Shown here: positions 39,498 through 51,042 of the stretch, piece after piece
How positions within the stretch are numbered: position 1 is the stretch's first letter
How the letters are laid out: each line of letters starts with the position of its first letter
Source: Symsagittifera roscoffensis
Lineage: Eukaryota > Xenacoelomorpha > Acoela > Convolutidae
Direction of reading: 5' to 3'
NCBI RefSeq assembly: GCF_963678635.1
Contig: NC_087062.1
Span: 25,442,177-25,506,176 of the forward strand
Length of the DNA: 64,000 nt
Made by a program: the position numbers and the translations under genes
The notes under the pieces: model-generated
Databases searched by the model: none
The model's input: the letters and a program-made list of their open reading frames with translations, nothing else
What the model was told of the DNA's origin: nothing

Positions 39498-41309
39498 TTA
39501 ATCTTCTGGAAAAAAGCCGTGGGGGAAGATGTCGTGTATCATATCTGATGTTGTTAGTAATTTTGCTAGTATGCGTATGATGTTTTTAGTTTGTAGCAGT
39601 GGCCAAAGCAATTGAAGTGCTTTAATGGTTTTTAGTTCTTCGGTGCCTACTGCAAACTCGTAAGGTGTGTTTTGATTGAGGTTATATATTTTATGATTAT
39701 ATTTAGTATTGTGAATGAATTCTAAAATGGGTACTTCAATAGGCTGGATGAATTCATGCGGGACAAGGAAGGGTCTGGATTCTTCTGCATTGAGGGTCTT
39801 CGTAATGGGACAAAATATATACATTTGGGTAAATGGGTCATAGTTGCGGAGGATGCCGTGGAGGTTAGTATCTTTTATACAGTATGTAATATTAAGGAAA
39901 AATGGTGACGTGTACTTTGAGTTAAGGAACTGAAAACGATGGTGAGGTTGTCTTGATGGGGTGTGCAAATCAAAATGATTTTGTATAAAACGATAGTATG
40001 TATATGTGTGGGTTTGTTTAGTGCGTAACATAATATCGTGGGAACAGTGCAAATCGCGTTCATGTGGTGAAAGAAAGTGAAAGTTTTGTGAAAATAACTG
40101 AAATTTGTCGTGGAAACTTTCGTAAGCTTGAATATCGGCTAGTGATTCTGAAATGATGTGATCATACTTTCTATCAAAAATATTAAGGGTGAATACGTAT
40201 GATGTTTTGATGAAAAATTTTTCTGTTAGTTGCGGGTTAGCGAAGCGGTCTTCGTCTAAAAATTGGTCTTGATTAGGTCGGATGATATTATGATCGTAGT
40301 ATTCTATTGCATACTCGTTAGCTCGGGGTGCAGTGAGTGTTTTTAGTATTTTTTTATATCCTACATAAGTAAATTGTCTAGGTGTTAGTGTTGCGGTGAG
40401 TCTAGATAACATATTTTTATTCTTTTCTATGTCATCATGAGTACTAGATAGTGGCAGACAAAGGGGGTTAGTAAAATAATAATATGCTGTCCAATGAAGT
40501 GTTGGCATTAAAAATTGTTCATCTACAAAACTACGTGTGTCATTAGTATCGTTAGGTGTGTTTAACGTATATTGTGAAAATGAGGGTAAGGTGATTGCAA
40601 GAAAATTTTTTTGTGTTTGTGTGTTGTGGTGAATAATATATTCGCAGGCTGTTCCGGGTTTGGTCGGGAATGGGTGATTTGGGAATTTTCGTTTAAAAGT
40701 GCGATAAGCTTGGTGAGTGCTACTAGGTGTATCGGTGGATGTGGATGATTGTGTGAATGATGCTGTGTAAGCTGAGGAGGGTGTAGGAGTAGGTGGGTTT
40801 GAGGATTCTATTGTGGATGATAGTTGATGTATTGTGAGGGTGTTAGGTTGTATTAATTGTTGTTGTAAGGTAGTAAAATTATCGAGTTCCTGGGAAATTT
40901 GGGTGTTATCTGGAGAATTATTATATGATCTGTCGGAATGAAGTGGAGAATAAGTTGGGGTTACTTGAGAAGCATCGGAAGGAGTGGAAATGGATGGGAG
41001 GGAATGATTTGATGGAATTGGTTGAAAAGGGGGTTTTGAAAAAACTGAGGAGTTGGTCTGATTATCATTTGATGGAGATGGTTCGGAGTCTGCAAATTTG
41101 TCAGGGGTTTCTACATTAGGGTTTTTTAATTGTGCGATAGTGTATAAAACTGAAATATCTGAGTTAGTATCAGAATTCGTGCTTGTTGAAATATTAATAA
41201 TCGGAAAATCGGGTGGTGGGAAAGCAAAAAGTGGTATTATTGGAATTGGAGTTTGGAGGTTGGCTGGGTGGGAATTTGAGCGATGGAGGGATCCAAGTTG
41301 TCGGCTCAT
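39498..41309 (-). CDS. ORF-X: intact 603-aa protein of unknown function, last gene of element B
   Basis: A single ATG-to-TAA frame with no interruption, while gag, pol and env of the same copy are broken. Residues 1-215 are Ser/Thr/Pro/Asn-rich and look disordered. Residues about 215-600 look globular, rich in aromatic residues, with recurrent motifs such as Y-Y-F-T-N-P-L, H-H-R-F-Q, N-Y-D-P-x-T-Q-M-Y-I-F-C-P and W-P-L-L-Q-T-K. No signal peptide or membrane segment is seen. It resembles no gag, pol or env domain I know. The plus copy at 29,180-30,982 encodes the same protein with stops. Position after env suggests an accessory protein made from a spliced or late transcript. Confidence 0.82.
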   Translation of the reverse strand: MSRQLGSLHRSNSHPANLQTPIPIIPLFAFPPPDFPIINISTSTNSDTNSDISVLYTIAQLKNPNVETPDKFADSEPSPSNDNQTNSSVFSKPPFQPIPSNHSLPSISTPSDASQVTPTYSPLHSDRSYNNSPDNTQISQELDNFTTLQQQLIQPNTLTIHQLSSTIESSNPPTPTPSSAYTASFTQSSTSTDTPSSTHQAYRTFKRKFPNHPFPTKPGTACEYIIHHNTQTQKNFLAITLPSFSQYTLNTPNDTNDTRSFVDEQFLMPTLHWTAYYYFTNPLCLPLSSTHDDIEKNKNMLSRLTATLTPRQFTYVGYKKILKTLTAPRANEYAIEYYDHNIIRPNQDQFLDEDRFANPQLTEKFFIKTSYVFTLNIFDRKYDHIISESLADIQAYESFHDKFQLFSQNFHFLSPHERDLHCSHDIMLRTKQTHTYTYYRFIQNHFDLHTPSRQPHHRFQFLNSKYTSPFFLNITYCIKDTNLHGILRNYDPFTQMYIFCPITKTLNAEESRPFLVPHEFIQPIEVPILEFIHNTKYNHKIYNLNQNTPYEFAVGTEELKTIKALQLLWPLLQTKNIIRILAKLLTTSDMIHDIFPHGFFPED

Positions 41310-41554
41310 CGTGGGCTAAAAAAAATGGTTATGTTGAGACTGAAAAGTGGTGGTGTGAGGTTGTTCTATAAATTGTTCATATGTTTTATCATTTTGTGAA
41401 TGATGTGGTATTATGTGTTGGATGGGACTTTGTGTTGTATTTGGTCCAAAATTTGGACTATTTGTAATTGCTAAATTTCGAAAATTACGGGGAACTAATG
41501 AAAATGGATGGTTTTGTGGTAGGGTTGGTATCTGTGGTGCTGTAGGTGTTGTAT
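41310..41554 (-). other. Short spacer between the envelope-like gene and ORF-X
   Basis: Corresponds to 28,930-29,179 of the plus copy and appears to encode the decayed tail of the envelope protein or an untranslated spacer; several stops are present. Confidence 0.35.
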
Positions 41555-42176
41555 CTACATTATTATGTTCTTCATTGTATGTGTTTGGTCTCGTGGATAT
41601 TTTGTATTATATTCTTTTATTTGTGCAGCTAAAAGTATTTTGTTTATTGATGATGAAAAAATTCCAAAAAATCCTGCAAATAGTATACGTGCTACACTTG
41701 CTTGTCTGTTTACTTGTGGATGTATAGCGCATGTGTTATAGATTTCTTTTAACAGTGAGAAAAGAAATCCTATAAAGTTAAACATTGCGTATAAAATAGT
41801 TAATTTTTCTAAGATGTAATCCTAGAAATGCTAGAATTTCGTTTTTTAGGGTGACAAAACTGAAAATATTTATAGGTGAAATATCTTGTGGTCTGTATTT
41901 TTCACCGTTTAAATATATGTAGTCTTTGATATCTTTAAAATATCCGCTGTAGTCTTGTGTATAAATGTCTGCAAATCCTGCGGTTTCGGCAAGTTTTCTC
42001 AAATTCTGGTCAATTGATTGTCTTTGTATTGTGTCCATTTGTGTTAATAGTTCCTGAAATTGTTTTGTTCTAATGTGATGCTGGATGTCTGATTTAGAAT
42101 ATATTCCAATTGATTGTAAATCAATATTTGGGTTACGAGCAATGGCTCTGATGCTTTCGGGTGAAAATTTTTTGAG
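41555..42176 (-). pseudogene. Membrane-proximal part of the envelope-like gene, frameshifted
   Basis: Two open pieces (41,778-42,038 and 41,555-41,785) in different frames from the 575-codon ORF match the downstream part of the plus-copy envelope. The second piece contains hydrophobic runs (for example I-L-F-A-G-F-F-G-I-F) that could be the membrane anchor. The main ORF stops at 42,177 (after T-L-M-Q), and downstream homology resumes in another frame, so a frameshift separates ectodomain and anchor. Confidence 0.6.
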
Positions 42177-43904
42177 TCATTGCATTAATGTAGGGTATGG
42201 TGAAAGGAGGTAGTATTTATCTTCATCGGGGTTTAATTGTACTACATTGTGGCTATTTTTTGATCCACATGGGACTGCGGTATCCCAAAAATATGTTCGT
42301 CTTGAAAGTTTTTCGACAAAATGTACTTTATTTTTATAGAATATAGGGATTCTTTTATAACAAGGTTTATCTTCGAAAACATATAATGGTGATACTTTTT
42401 TGGTGCAAGTATAAAACCATAAAATATTTCCTTCGTAGTCTAAAAAATTTGATCTGTTTCCTGATAATAGGTATCCTGCGTAGGGTATTTTGAGTACTGC
42501 TAATGCGAGTGATTGTAGAATTTGTGTTCTTTCTAGTTCGCATAGTTGATGCAGTGTTTCAAATTCAGAGAGTGACATTTCTTGAAAAATTCGACTAATT
42601 GTGTAGTCTAACTTCATATCTAAGTGGATATCATAATGAATATTACCAAAATAGGTGCTATTCTTTTGTGATAATTCTTGTAAACGTGTACTTCTACTGT
42701 CATGTGGTTTTAGTTTTCCACCAGGTTGACCTGTGCTTTTTTGAAAGTTAACTGGTATGTATGATGTTCCTTCGTTTCTAGAGTGACTTGTGGCATAAGT
42801 GTCAAATTTGATTTTTCCAGTGGTCATGTCGAAACCTTTTTCGTATTCGACAAGTATTTCAGAGTATTGTGTTTTATAAAGTGGATTTCTGTATTTACAT
42901 GCAAATTCTGTTTCTTGATAGATTTGAAAACGTGTTAATTTGTTTTCTATATCATGAATATTTCTAACATTATTACTTTGTTTGCGTGATGGGTTTACGT
43001 GTTCGTATGGGATTGATTCTATAAAATATTTTATCATTATAGCGTGTATTTTTGCTACTTGAATGGTTGTGCATGTATCTTCGGGAAACCAAACAATTGG
43101 TGCTTGGGTCCTTGTTGTAGGGTCACAATAACCTTGATCGTTTTTGCAAGGTAATCTAATTCCTTGATAGATCATTGTGTTATCAGATAAATCTCGTGTG
43201 AGTTGTATTTTTTCGAGTTGTATTTTCCAATCGAAAAACCTTATTTGTTGATATCCTTTATTTTTTGTGTCTGCTTTGCAGTTTGAGGGGTCATTTATTC
43301 CAATGTGTGGTATCCAATGTTTATCGTGTATGTCAATAGTTAATCTTCCATATGCGCCGCTGTATGGATATTTTTTGTCTAATCTTATATGTCCCTGATA
43401 TCGTTCGAGTTCTGCTTGATGTACAGAATCGGCAAAGACTTGAAAATTTATTAATTTTCTGTCTGTATTTTTATTTCTTGTTAGATTTAGTCTGAGTAAT
43501 TCGCTTTTACAATCATCGGGTTTTAGATGTAAAAGTCGTTCTATGTTACTTTGGTAAAACGATTCGTGGTCAAGTCGGTTTTTATTTCCGTTTGAAACTT
43601 GTGAACAATGTACTTTCTTTTCGGAAAATGTTGCTGTAAATTTATATCTTATGACTGTTGTTGCTCGGGCTTTTGAATATAATGTTGCTATCACATTTGT
43701 AGTTTCGATAGCTTGTGGTTCTGTTTCGCATTGTGATACTTGATTTATTGCATATTTATGTAGTGTTTTTTGTTCGTTTTCTTCACAATCGTAGTGTGTT
43801 ACTAATAAATCTTGGGGTCCTGTGCGAGGAGAAGGATTTGTATTTTGGTCGGAAAATATTAGAAAAAAGATGTGTTGAAACGTTAATATTTTTAGAATAT
43901 ACAT
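42177..43904 (-). pseudogene. Envelope-like glycoprotein ectodomain (element B minus copy), 575 aa, cut before its anchor
   Basis: ATG at 43,904 begins a clear signal peptide (about residues 1-18). The 575-codon product is Cys-containing, carries N-glycosylation sequons such as N-L-T, and has a conserved C-terminal part with F-Y-T-C-T-K-K, C-Y-K-R-I-P-I-F-Y and Y-L-L-S-P-Y-P. Position after pol and the secretory signal support an envelope role. The general look of the C-terminal part recalls viral class III-type glycoproteins (gB or chuvirus-like), but that is a weak impression, not a match. A frameshift near 42,177 separates it from the membrane anchor, so this copy would encode a soluble product at most. 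Confidence 0.6.
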
Positions 43905-45002
43905 GTGTATGATAATTCTGAGTATGGGTTATAAAATGTGTTGTAACCAATTGTGTTTTTGGTATATCTGTCGTATTTATATATTACTTCAGTTGTTATA
44001 AATGGTGGTGGTAGCGATTGAGCTGTTATATTTGGTGGATTTAATGGGTAGGGATGTTGAATAATATTATTAAGTTTGATCGTGATTTCGAATTTTAGTT
44101 GGAGACTAATTTGTTGAAGTATTTGAATATTGTGATCAGGAATATCTTCGTGAATATCTTGTCTATATTGTAGTCTATTGAGTGCCCACTTGTCTATAGC
44201 GGTTACTTTCTTGATGTTGTCCAAATAATGGGGGAGGTGCTACGAATGTGTTCCAATATAATCGTAAAGGGATATTTGTTGATGATTGTTCTCGATATCT
44301 AGCGTCGAGGTTATTCGGAAAATTTAAAGGGAATAGCGTCGGTGAGATTTGACTTAATGATGGTGTTGATGGTAGTGATAGTGTTTCTGGTAGTGATGAT
44401 AGTGTTGTGTCCGTAGAAATATCTATTGGTTCGTTTACTAAGTTTGTTTCACCTTGTGTATATGACTGCGTTGTCCAATATGGTAGTCGTGCGTTGGGAT
44501 TGGGGGGTTAAAGGGATTTTCACGTATTTGCTCAGATGTTGGTGTTGAACCTAAGTAATCTGAGGGTATACTTGAGGTGTTAAGTTGTGAAAGGAGTGGG
44601 GGAGATTCTGGTAATGTACTATTTGGGTTTTCTGAAGTAGTTGGTGCTGGTGAATTAGGTATATCAAAATGAACTCTGGGGGTTTGAAAACTTCTGTTTC
44701 GTCGTGGATATATAATTTGTCTATTTATTTCAATTATATTTTGGTTTTGACTAATGTTCCTTATTCTGCTTAATTCTTGTGGTAATGTGGGTTACAAATT
44801 ATATGTTGGTTCACTTAGGAATGCCTGTCGCTGAACTGTTTCTAATGGTTCGGATAAGCAGCGTGTCGTTCTTCAAAAGTGTATGGATTATCTTGGAAAG
44901 AAATTCGTGTGGATGTTTGGGGGTTTTGGGTAGTTGTGGGTGTTGCTGGATTTTCTTGGGATGATGTCGGTGAAGACTGATTTTGTGAATGTTGGTTAGC
45001 AA
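43892..45002 (-). pseudogene. Pro/Gln/Asn-rich region upstream of the envelope-like gene (element B minus copy)
   Basis: A broken ORF. The proximal part (about 44,225-45,002) matches the Pro/Gln-rich frame of the plus copy at 25,845-26,192 with stops and frameshifts. The distal part is open for 110 codons (43,892-44,224) and overlaps the first codons of the envelope-like ORF in another frame. It may be a separate disordered protein or a leader of the envelope precursor. Confidence 0.45.
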
Positions 45003-45016
45003 TTTTTGAAAGTGTT

Positions 45017-45217
45017 CTATTGATTTTTTCTAATGGGAAGTTTTATGTTTTTGTAGTATTCTTCAATGAAAAGAATTAAAAGGATTGTTGCTAAGGCGAA
45101 TGTGACTATTGCCTTTTTTACACATTTGCACATTGTCAGTATGAGGGATGATAAAAATATGATGAAAATTACAATTAGTAAAAAAATATCTGTTCTACTA
45201 AAAATTGTTCGTATCAT
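45017..45217 (-). CDS. Small two-helix membrane protein, 66 aa
   Basis: ATG to stop, 66 codons. Hydrophobic helix at residues about 11-29, a short basic loop C-K-C-V-K-K, a second hydrophobic helix at about 36-51, then a charged tail E-E-Y-Y-K-N. This is the layout of a viroporin-like or hairpin membrane protein. It lies between pol and the envelope region. The plus copy retains the corresponding sequence near 25,540-25,686, which supports it being a real gene of the element. Confidence 0.6.
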   Translation of the reverse strand: MIRTIFSRTDIFLLIVIFIIFLSSLILTMCKCVKKAIVTFALATILLILFIEEYYKNIKLPIRKNQ

Positions 45218-46056
45218 TTAAATAGACTTTGGATTATCGTACCTGTGAATATGATCAATGATTTGGGAAAGTTGGAGATATATTTCAAATAGGGAGTAGA
45301 AAATTATAAAAAAAAATGTTGCAAAAAATTATTAAAAAGATTATAAAAGCTTCAAAAGCATCAAATAGAAATATGAATAAAAGTTTGAATAGAATGAAAA
45401 AGTTTACGAAAAGAGTGAAAATTGTATTTTTAATAATATTGACTGATCGAGAGAAGAGCATTTAAGAAATAATTTCTTTGTCGAATATTTTTTGTTGTTT
45501 GAGGCGAGATTCAAGTGTGGTCGGGTTATTTATTGATTTTTTGACAAGTGGGTTGAGTTTTGTGAAAAATTGTTGGGGGCTAATTTTATGGTGTTCGGGA
45601 GGTCTTCTTTGCTTTATTTTTATTTGTCGTGTGATCTGGGGTATTTTTTGAAATATTTGTACTTTAGGCTAAATGATTATGGTCCTTTTTTACTTTAGGC
45701 TAATTTGTTACTTTTGGTTGGAGGGTTTTTGAGGTCTGAGTTGGAAAAATATTGTTGATCTTTGCATTATTAGATGGGGGAGGGTTATAATATTATGGTG
45801 GTGTTTGGTGTTTATTTTAGTTGTCAAGTTTTAGCGAGTTGCTTTTTTTTGACCTGGAGGTTGTAAAGTTTGAGTTATAGATATGCCTGGAGTTTAATAT
45901 CTTTCGGCTAATAGGTTGGTGTTAGAGATATTAAAGGTGACGGATTTAAGTGAATCCTTTTGGCTGAATTAGAATTTTTGTGTGTTTGTCAGCATGTTAT
46001 TTTGAAAAATGAAAGTTCAAAATGATCCAGAGGTGCAAAGATTATTTATTTTAAAA
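45218..46056 (-). other. Spacer between pol and the small membrane protein
   Basis: About 840 bp of AT-rich DNA with no convincing ORF; corresponds to 24,680-25,540 in the plus copy. It could contain a splice acceptor for subgenomic messages, but none can be chosen by eye. Confidence 0.4.
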
Positions 46057-46419
46057 TTAAAGTTGTTTTTGAAATTCAACTTTCTTTAATATTTTAGATT
46101 TTGGGATGAATGTTTTATAATTTTTACGTGGTTGATTTCTAAATTGTGATGATTCTCTATGTTTTGATTTTTCTACTTGTTCTGGTGGTAGAATTTTTTC
46201 TATCATTTTTTTATTTTTTCTCTCCTTTTGAGGTATTTTTGGGTCTGGCGTTTTTGTATTGTTTTGAGATATGGTTTGTTTTTGAATTTGATCTTTATGA
46301 TGAACGTTGTGTTGTTCATCTATTTGTTTTTCTGTATGATTTTGGATAACTTTCAAACCTGTGAAAGAATATATTTGAGTTAATTTGCGTAGCGCGTATT
46401 CTTTTGGGTAGTAGGGCAA
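46057..46419 (-). pseudogene. Pol C-terminal basic tail (element B minus copy)
   Basis: A 120-codon piece beginning Y-Y-P-K-E-Y-A-L-R, the end of the integrase C-terminal region, then a Lys/Gln-rich tail. Upstream homology is separated by a stop. Confidence 0.6.
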
Positions 46420-47908
46420 TATGTTGTTACGATGTTGAACAATTTCTTTTTTGGTTGAATCTGTGAGTCTGTACGTTACGTCAGTGGGTTTGGCAATGAT
46501 TTGGTATGGTCCTTTTCGAAAGGGTTGTTATTTTTTAGATATTCCTTTTTGTGTAACAAAGTTAGGTTTTAAAACAAATGTTCCAATTTTTAAATCGGTG
46601 GCTGGTGTAAAGCGTGAATTAATTTGGTTGTTTATATTTTGCCTGTGTAACAATTTCTTTGTTACTTTTTGGTAAATTTCATTGTGTTTTTTATCTCTAT
46701 TTAAAATCCATTCGGTGTGTGTGCCGGAGGCTAATTTTAGAATTTGTGGGTGATGAAAATGATCTTCATCGTGTGTGTGTAAAGGTAGGTTATAACAAAT
46801 TGAGTCTTTATTTGGTTGACAATAACCTTGTGCATTTTTATGGGAATTTGCTGTAAACATAATTGGTTCACTTGGCTTTTGATTAAACACCATTTCATAT
46901 GGTGAGATTCCTAAAGTTGTCGTGATTTATGAATTGTATGCTAAGGGAAATTTTTTTAATATCTGCTGACCATTCTGTGTACTTTGTATCATTTCCCTTT
47001 ATGATACATCTAAGATATTCTTGTAGTGAACGGTTCATACCTTCGACTAAACCGTTTGTCCAAGGTGCATGAGATGTACGTGGCTTATGTTTGATGTTGT
47101 ATCAGTTGCATAGTGTGATGGTTCCATTATTTATGAATTCTGTACCGTTGTCTGTAACTAAGATTTCGGGTAGTCCGAATTTAGCTATCCAATGTTCATA
47201 AAGTGTTGTGTAAGCATAATAAGCATTACAATATGGTACTGGTTGAGTGCTACATAATGTGTGAATGCGTCAACAATGACCATAATATAGGAGTTTCCTT
47301 CAGAGGATGGTGAAATTGGTCCTTTTGTATCGAATGAAATGCGGTGGTTAAAATATAATTTTTTTTCCTTTAAAATCTTGTTTTTGTGCTATTTGTTTTT
47401 GATTTGGATAAGGTTTGTTCAATTGACATATTATACAATCATTGCATAATACTTTTATCCAAATTGCTGCATAAGGGAAATAAAAATTTTGAGTAAAGTT
47501 TGAGTATGTTTTTTCTGATCCGGAGTGTCTTTTAGTATTTTGTGTATGTGAGATATTAAAAGCTATTAATATCATACTTAAAGGAAGACAAGTAACTTTA
47601 GAATCATTTAATTGATATTCTAAAAGGTCTGTATTTTCATCAATTGCTGTGTTGTTAAATTTTCGGAAATATCGGAGGAGTGTTTTATTTCCTAAAATTG
47701 TGATATCTGCTTTTACGGGCTTAGTTTTGTATTTGTGCCATGATTTTAATTGTCTAATCACTGGGTCGAGATTTTGATATTGTTTTAAAAGTTTAAGTGT
47801 AATTTTGTCTGTTGGGGGAAGAAAAATATTGTCAATTTCTAGTTTTGATAAAGGAATTGTGTCAAGTGGGTCATGAAGGTCAAAAAAATGTTGATTTTGT
47901 ATTTTCAA
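46420..47908 (-). pseudogene. Integrase (element B minus copy)
   Basis: The zinc-binding N-terminal domain is open at 47,348-47,908 (H-T-Q-N-T-K-R-H and C-N-D-C-I-I-C). The catalytic core lies at about 47,340-46,900, where V-D-A-F-T-H, V-T-D-N-G-T-E and G-L-V-E-G are all present but the frame is broken by a frameshift and a stop. The C-terminal part is open at 46,528-46,893. Confidence 0.8.
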
Positions 47909-48030
47909 TCCTTTGTTTGTGGTCCTGATAAATTTATTATATCGGTTAAATTTTCTTTTTCGATTAATGGAAAAGGGTTTGTTTTATGCGAGTATTGTTT
48001 TATTCTTTTTTGTTGAGTGTTATTTTTTAT

Positions 48031-49600
48031 CTATTGTGAGTATGGAATTGATTTAAAAGTTGATGTGCCTAGTAAGTCAACTTCGTAGTGATTATTCTGG
48101 CAATCTAAGTAGAGTGGGAAATGTTGTAGGTTATTTATCTGTGATTGAGCAATATCAGTCTTTACTGCATATTTGCATTCTAGTCGGGGTGATATTTCAT
48201 CTTTTGCGAGATAAAATTTAATTTTTTGTGGTATTTCAACTGTAGTTTTTTGTGTAGGTAGTTCAAGTGGCGTAGTTCTACTTAATGTATCTGGTAAAGC
48301 AACGTTTTTTCCTGCTGTCCAAACTATATGCAAGTTTGGAAATTTCATTAGGATTAGTTGAAATCAATAAACTCTATTATTTGGATTTGAATTTTGTGTA
48401 AAAAGAAAAATAATTGGTTTATTAACTGTGAATAAAACTGTTGGGTGTTTTGATCCAAGTATCAGAAATTCATATTCTGTAAGTGTATAAATTATAGCTG
48501 TGCATTCTTTCATTAGAGTTGAGAGTCGTAGCTCTGCCTGAGTGAATAATCGTGAATTTGCTGATATAAGGTTCATTTTATTTGTTCCTTTATGTGATTG
48601 TAGCAATGCTGCGCCGATGCCAAAATTTGAAGCATCGCACATTGCATAGAATGGTTGATTTGGATCTGGAATTGTATTTGAAATTTGTTCAGTTAAAAGT
48701 TTTTTAATTTCTTCAAATTGTGTTTGATGTTCAGTGGTCCATTCAAAATCATTTTGTTGTCTGAGGATATTATAGAAGGGTCTTAAGTATAATTGCATTT
48801 TGTAAACATATTTACTTAAGAAATTTAACATTCCAAGAAATTCTTGGATTTTCTTTTTATTTGTTGGTGGCTGAAGTTTTTGAATAGCATCAATGCGTGA
48901 TTTTAATGGAGTGATAGTGTTTTGTTCAATATTATGTCCTAAAAATTTAACGCGTGTTAGAAAGAAGTGTGATTTATCGGGGGCTGCTTTCAGATTTTCG
49001 TTCTGAAGTATCGTATGGTATTGTTCTAAAACTGTAAACATTTCGTCTTTGGTTTGTGATTGCATAAAAACATCATCTAAATATGTGATTGCATTTTTCT
49101 TGAGTATTAGTGGTCCAAAAATTTTAATCATAAAAGCTGAGAAAGCTGCTGGTCCTATGAATATTCCATAGAATAAGCGATTAAATTCATATTGTTGATT
49201 TCAAATAACAAATTGTGTTAAGCGTCGTGATTGTTCATCTAGTGGCATTTGATTATAAGCACTATTCATATTGTGAAATATTTACCGTTTATCTATGTTA
49301 AGATAACTTGTCTTGGTTCAATAGGTCAATTGCATTTTGATTTGTCAATTAGTGAATTGAGATATCTAGCGTCTAAAACTATTTTTAGTGATTCACCTTT
49401 TGCTAGGATGATAACGGGGTTAATGAATGTGTTTCCTTTTGGTTGTTCTTCTTTATTTACTGGTGAGATTATTTCGTATTGTTCTAAAATGTCAAGTAAT
49501 CTATTTACCTTGTCATGTAAGTGTATCGGTACTTTACTTGCTCTTTGTTTTTTGAAAACTGCGTCAGGTTTTATTTTGCTAACTTATCAAATTCAATTTG
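48031..49600 (-). pseudogene. Reverse transcriptase and RNase H (element B minus copy)
   Basis: The N-terminal fingers and palm (49,600-49,132) carry V-L-D-A-R-Y-L-N-S-L-type motifs with stops. From 49,131 to 48,364 the frame is open for 255 codons, with the catalytic Y-L-D-D intact, the thumb motif F-L-G-M-L-N-F-L and RNase H starting C-D-A-S-N-F-G-I-G. One stop separates this from 48,348-48,031, which carries the RNase H end (L-P-D-T-L-S-R). Confidence 0.85.
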
Positions 49601-50978
49601 TGTAATTTGTGAATGTTCAAAATTAAACATTGTTAAAAATGTTTGTTGCTCTTTTGCGTAATTTGTTATGTTGAATTTTGGTTTAAAATATGGTGTTTTT
49701 GTGAAGTAATTTGTGTTTCTTTTTTCATTACTTGTTATATTATTTTTGGATAATTCTTCGTCAAGAAATGTTGATTGGGGCAAATATCTAATATTTGGAG
49801 TATATTTTTAACGCGGTAGGCTACTTCATTTATTGGTGAAATTGTAGCATTTGTTTCACAATATCCTAAAAGTTCTAAGGGTAAGGTTACTTGATATGGT
49901 GTATTATTATACACGTGTAATGAAATGATGTCGGAATTCGTGTTTTTTTCATATTGTATGGATGAGATCGTAATTTTGAAACATTTGTGAATTGGTTTGA
50001 ATTCAAAGTCTGACGTGAAAAGTTGTTGTTTATTTTGACTTTTGTTATACAGGTGTACTTGTTTCATTAAAAAATTATATATATTTCCTAATAGTGGTTT
50101 CGGGTGTTTCCGTTGTTGATTGTAAATGGGGTAAAACTTTGAGAAAAATGGTGGTTGTTTGTTTAATCTTTGGAAGAATGTTAGAAAGTTTTTTGTTTTT
50201 GTGTTTTTATCTTTTATTTGTATCTTACTATTTAAGATGTTGATTGTTGGTATATGTATAGAGATAAATGGTATGCCAATGATATTGTGCTTAATATCCG
50301 TAATATGAAATATTTGTTTAAATGGTTTGTTTAAAATTTTGTTTTTTCCATTGTTCTCGTGGGGAGAAGAAATAATTGGATTTTTCCATAATTTACTAAT
50401 GTTGATCCTTGTGCTGTTGCTAATCTAGTAGAGGTTTCAAGAGGTGTTAAATTTGGATTTAATGTTTTGATTTCATTCCATGTGGGAGTTTTAAAAATAT
50501 TTGATTCTGCTCCTGAGTCAATTAAAAAATCAATTTCAAGATCTGGTGGTTGAAACTCTTTATTTTTTGGGCTTTCTATTAGAAATGGAATTGTCCATAT
50601 TTTTTCTCTCGGTTGTTCTTTTTGTATATTTTGATAAATAGTTTTTGTGCTTGAGCATTCTGTTTCGTCTTTTTTATCGGGTGTAATTACCGTGTTAATT
50701 TCGTTTACTTCTTGTGTAGTTTGTGTATTATCAATGGGTCCAATATAGTAGTTGTGGAGGAGTTCCAATTGATTTTCATATATATGTGAAGTGAAAGGTT
50801 GTTCATATATGATAGGTTCATAGTCGTTTTCGACTGTTATCATATTTACTGAGATAGTATTTTCTGTATCACTTTCTGTATCTGATGATTCACAATGTAA
50901 ATGATTTAGTTGTATTTCGTGACTTTCCGTGTCGTCACTACCTGGAGGGTCTGAAGTTGTTTCTTCATTTGTTTGCAC
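49571..50978 (-). pseudogene. Protease and pol linker (element B minus copy)
   Basis: An open piece at 50,331-50,978 has an acidic N-terminus and the retropepsin site L-I-D-S-G-A-E-S-N near residue 155, with the Asp intact. The following linker is in open pieces at 49,735-50,067 and 49,571-49,783 separated by frameshifts. Confidence 0.8.
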
Positions 50979-51042
50979 TTGATTAATGTGTCTTTGATGT
51001 TTTGGTGTGCTACTTCTGTATCGTTGTCTAGGGTAACGGTTA

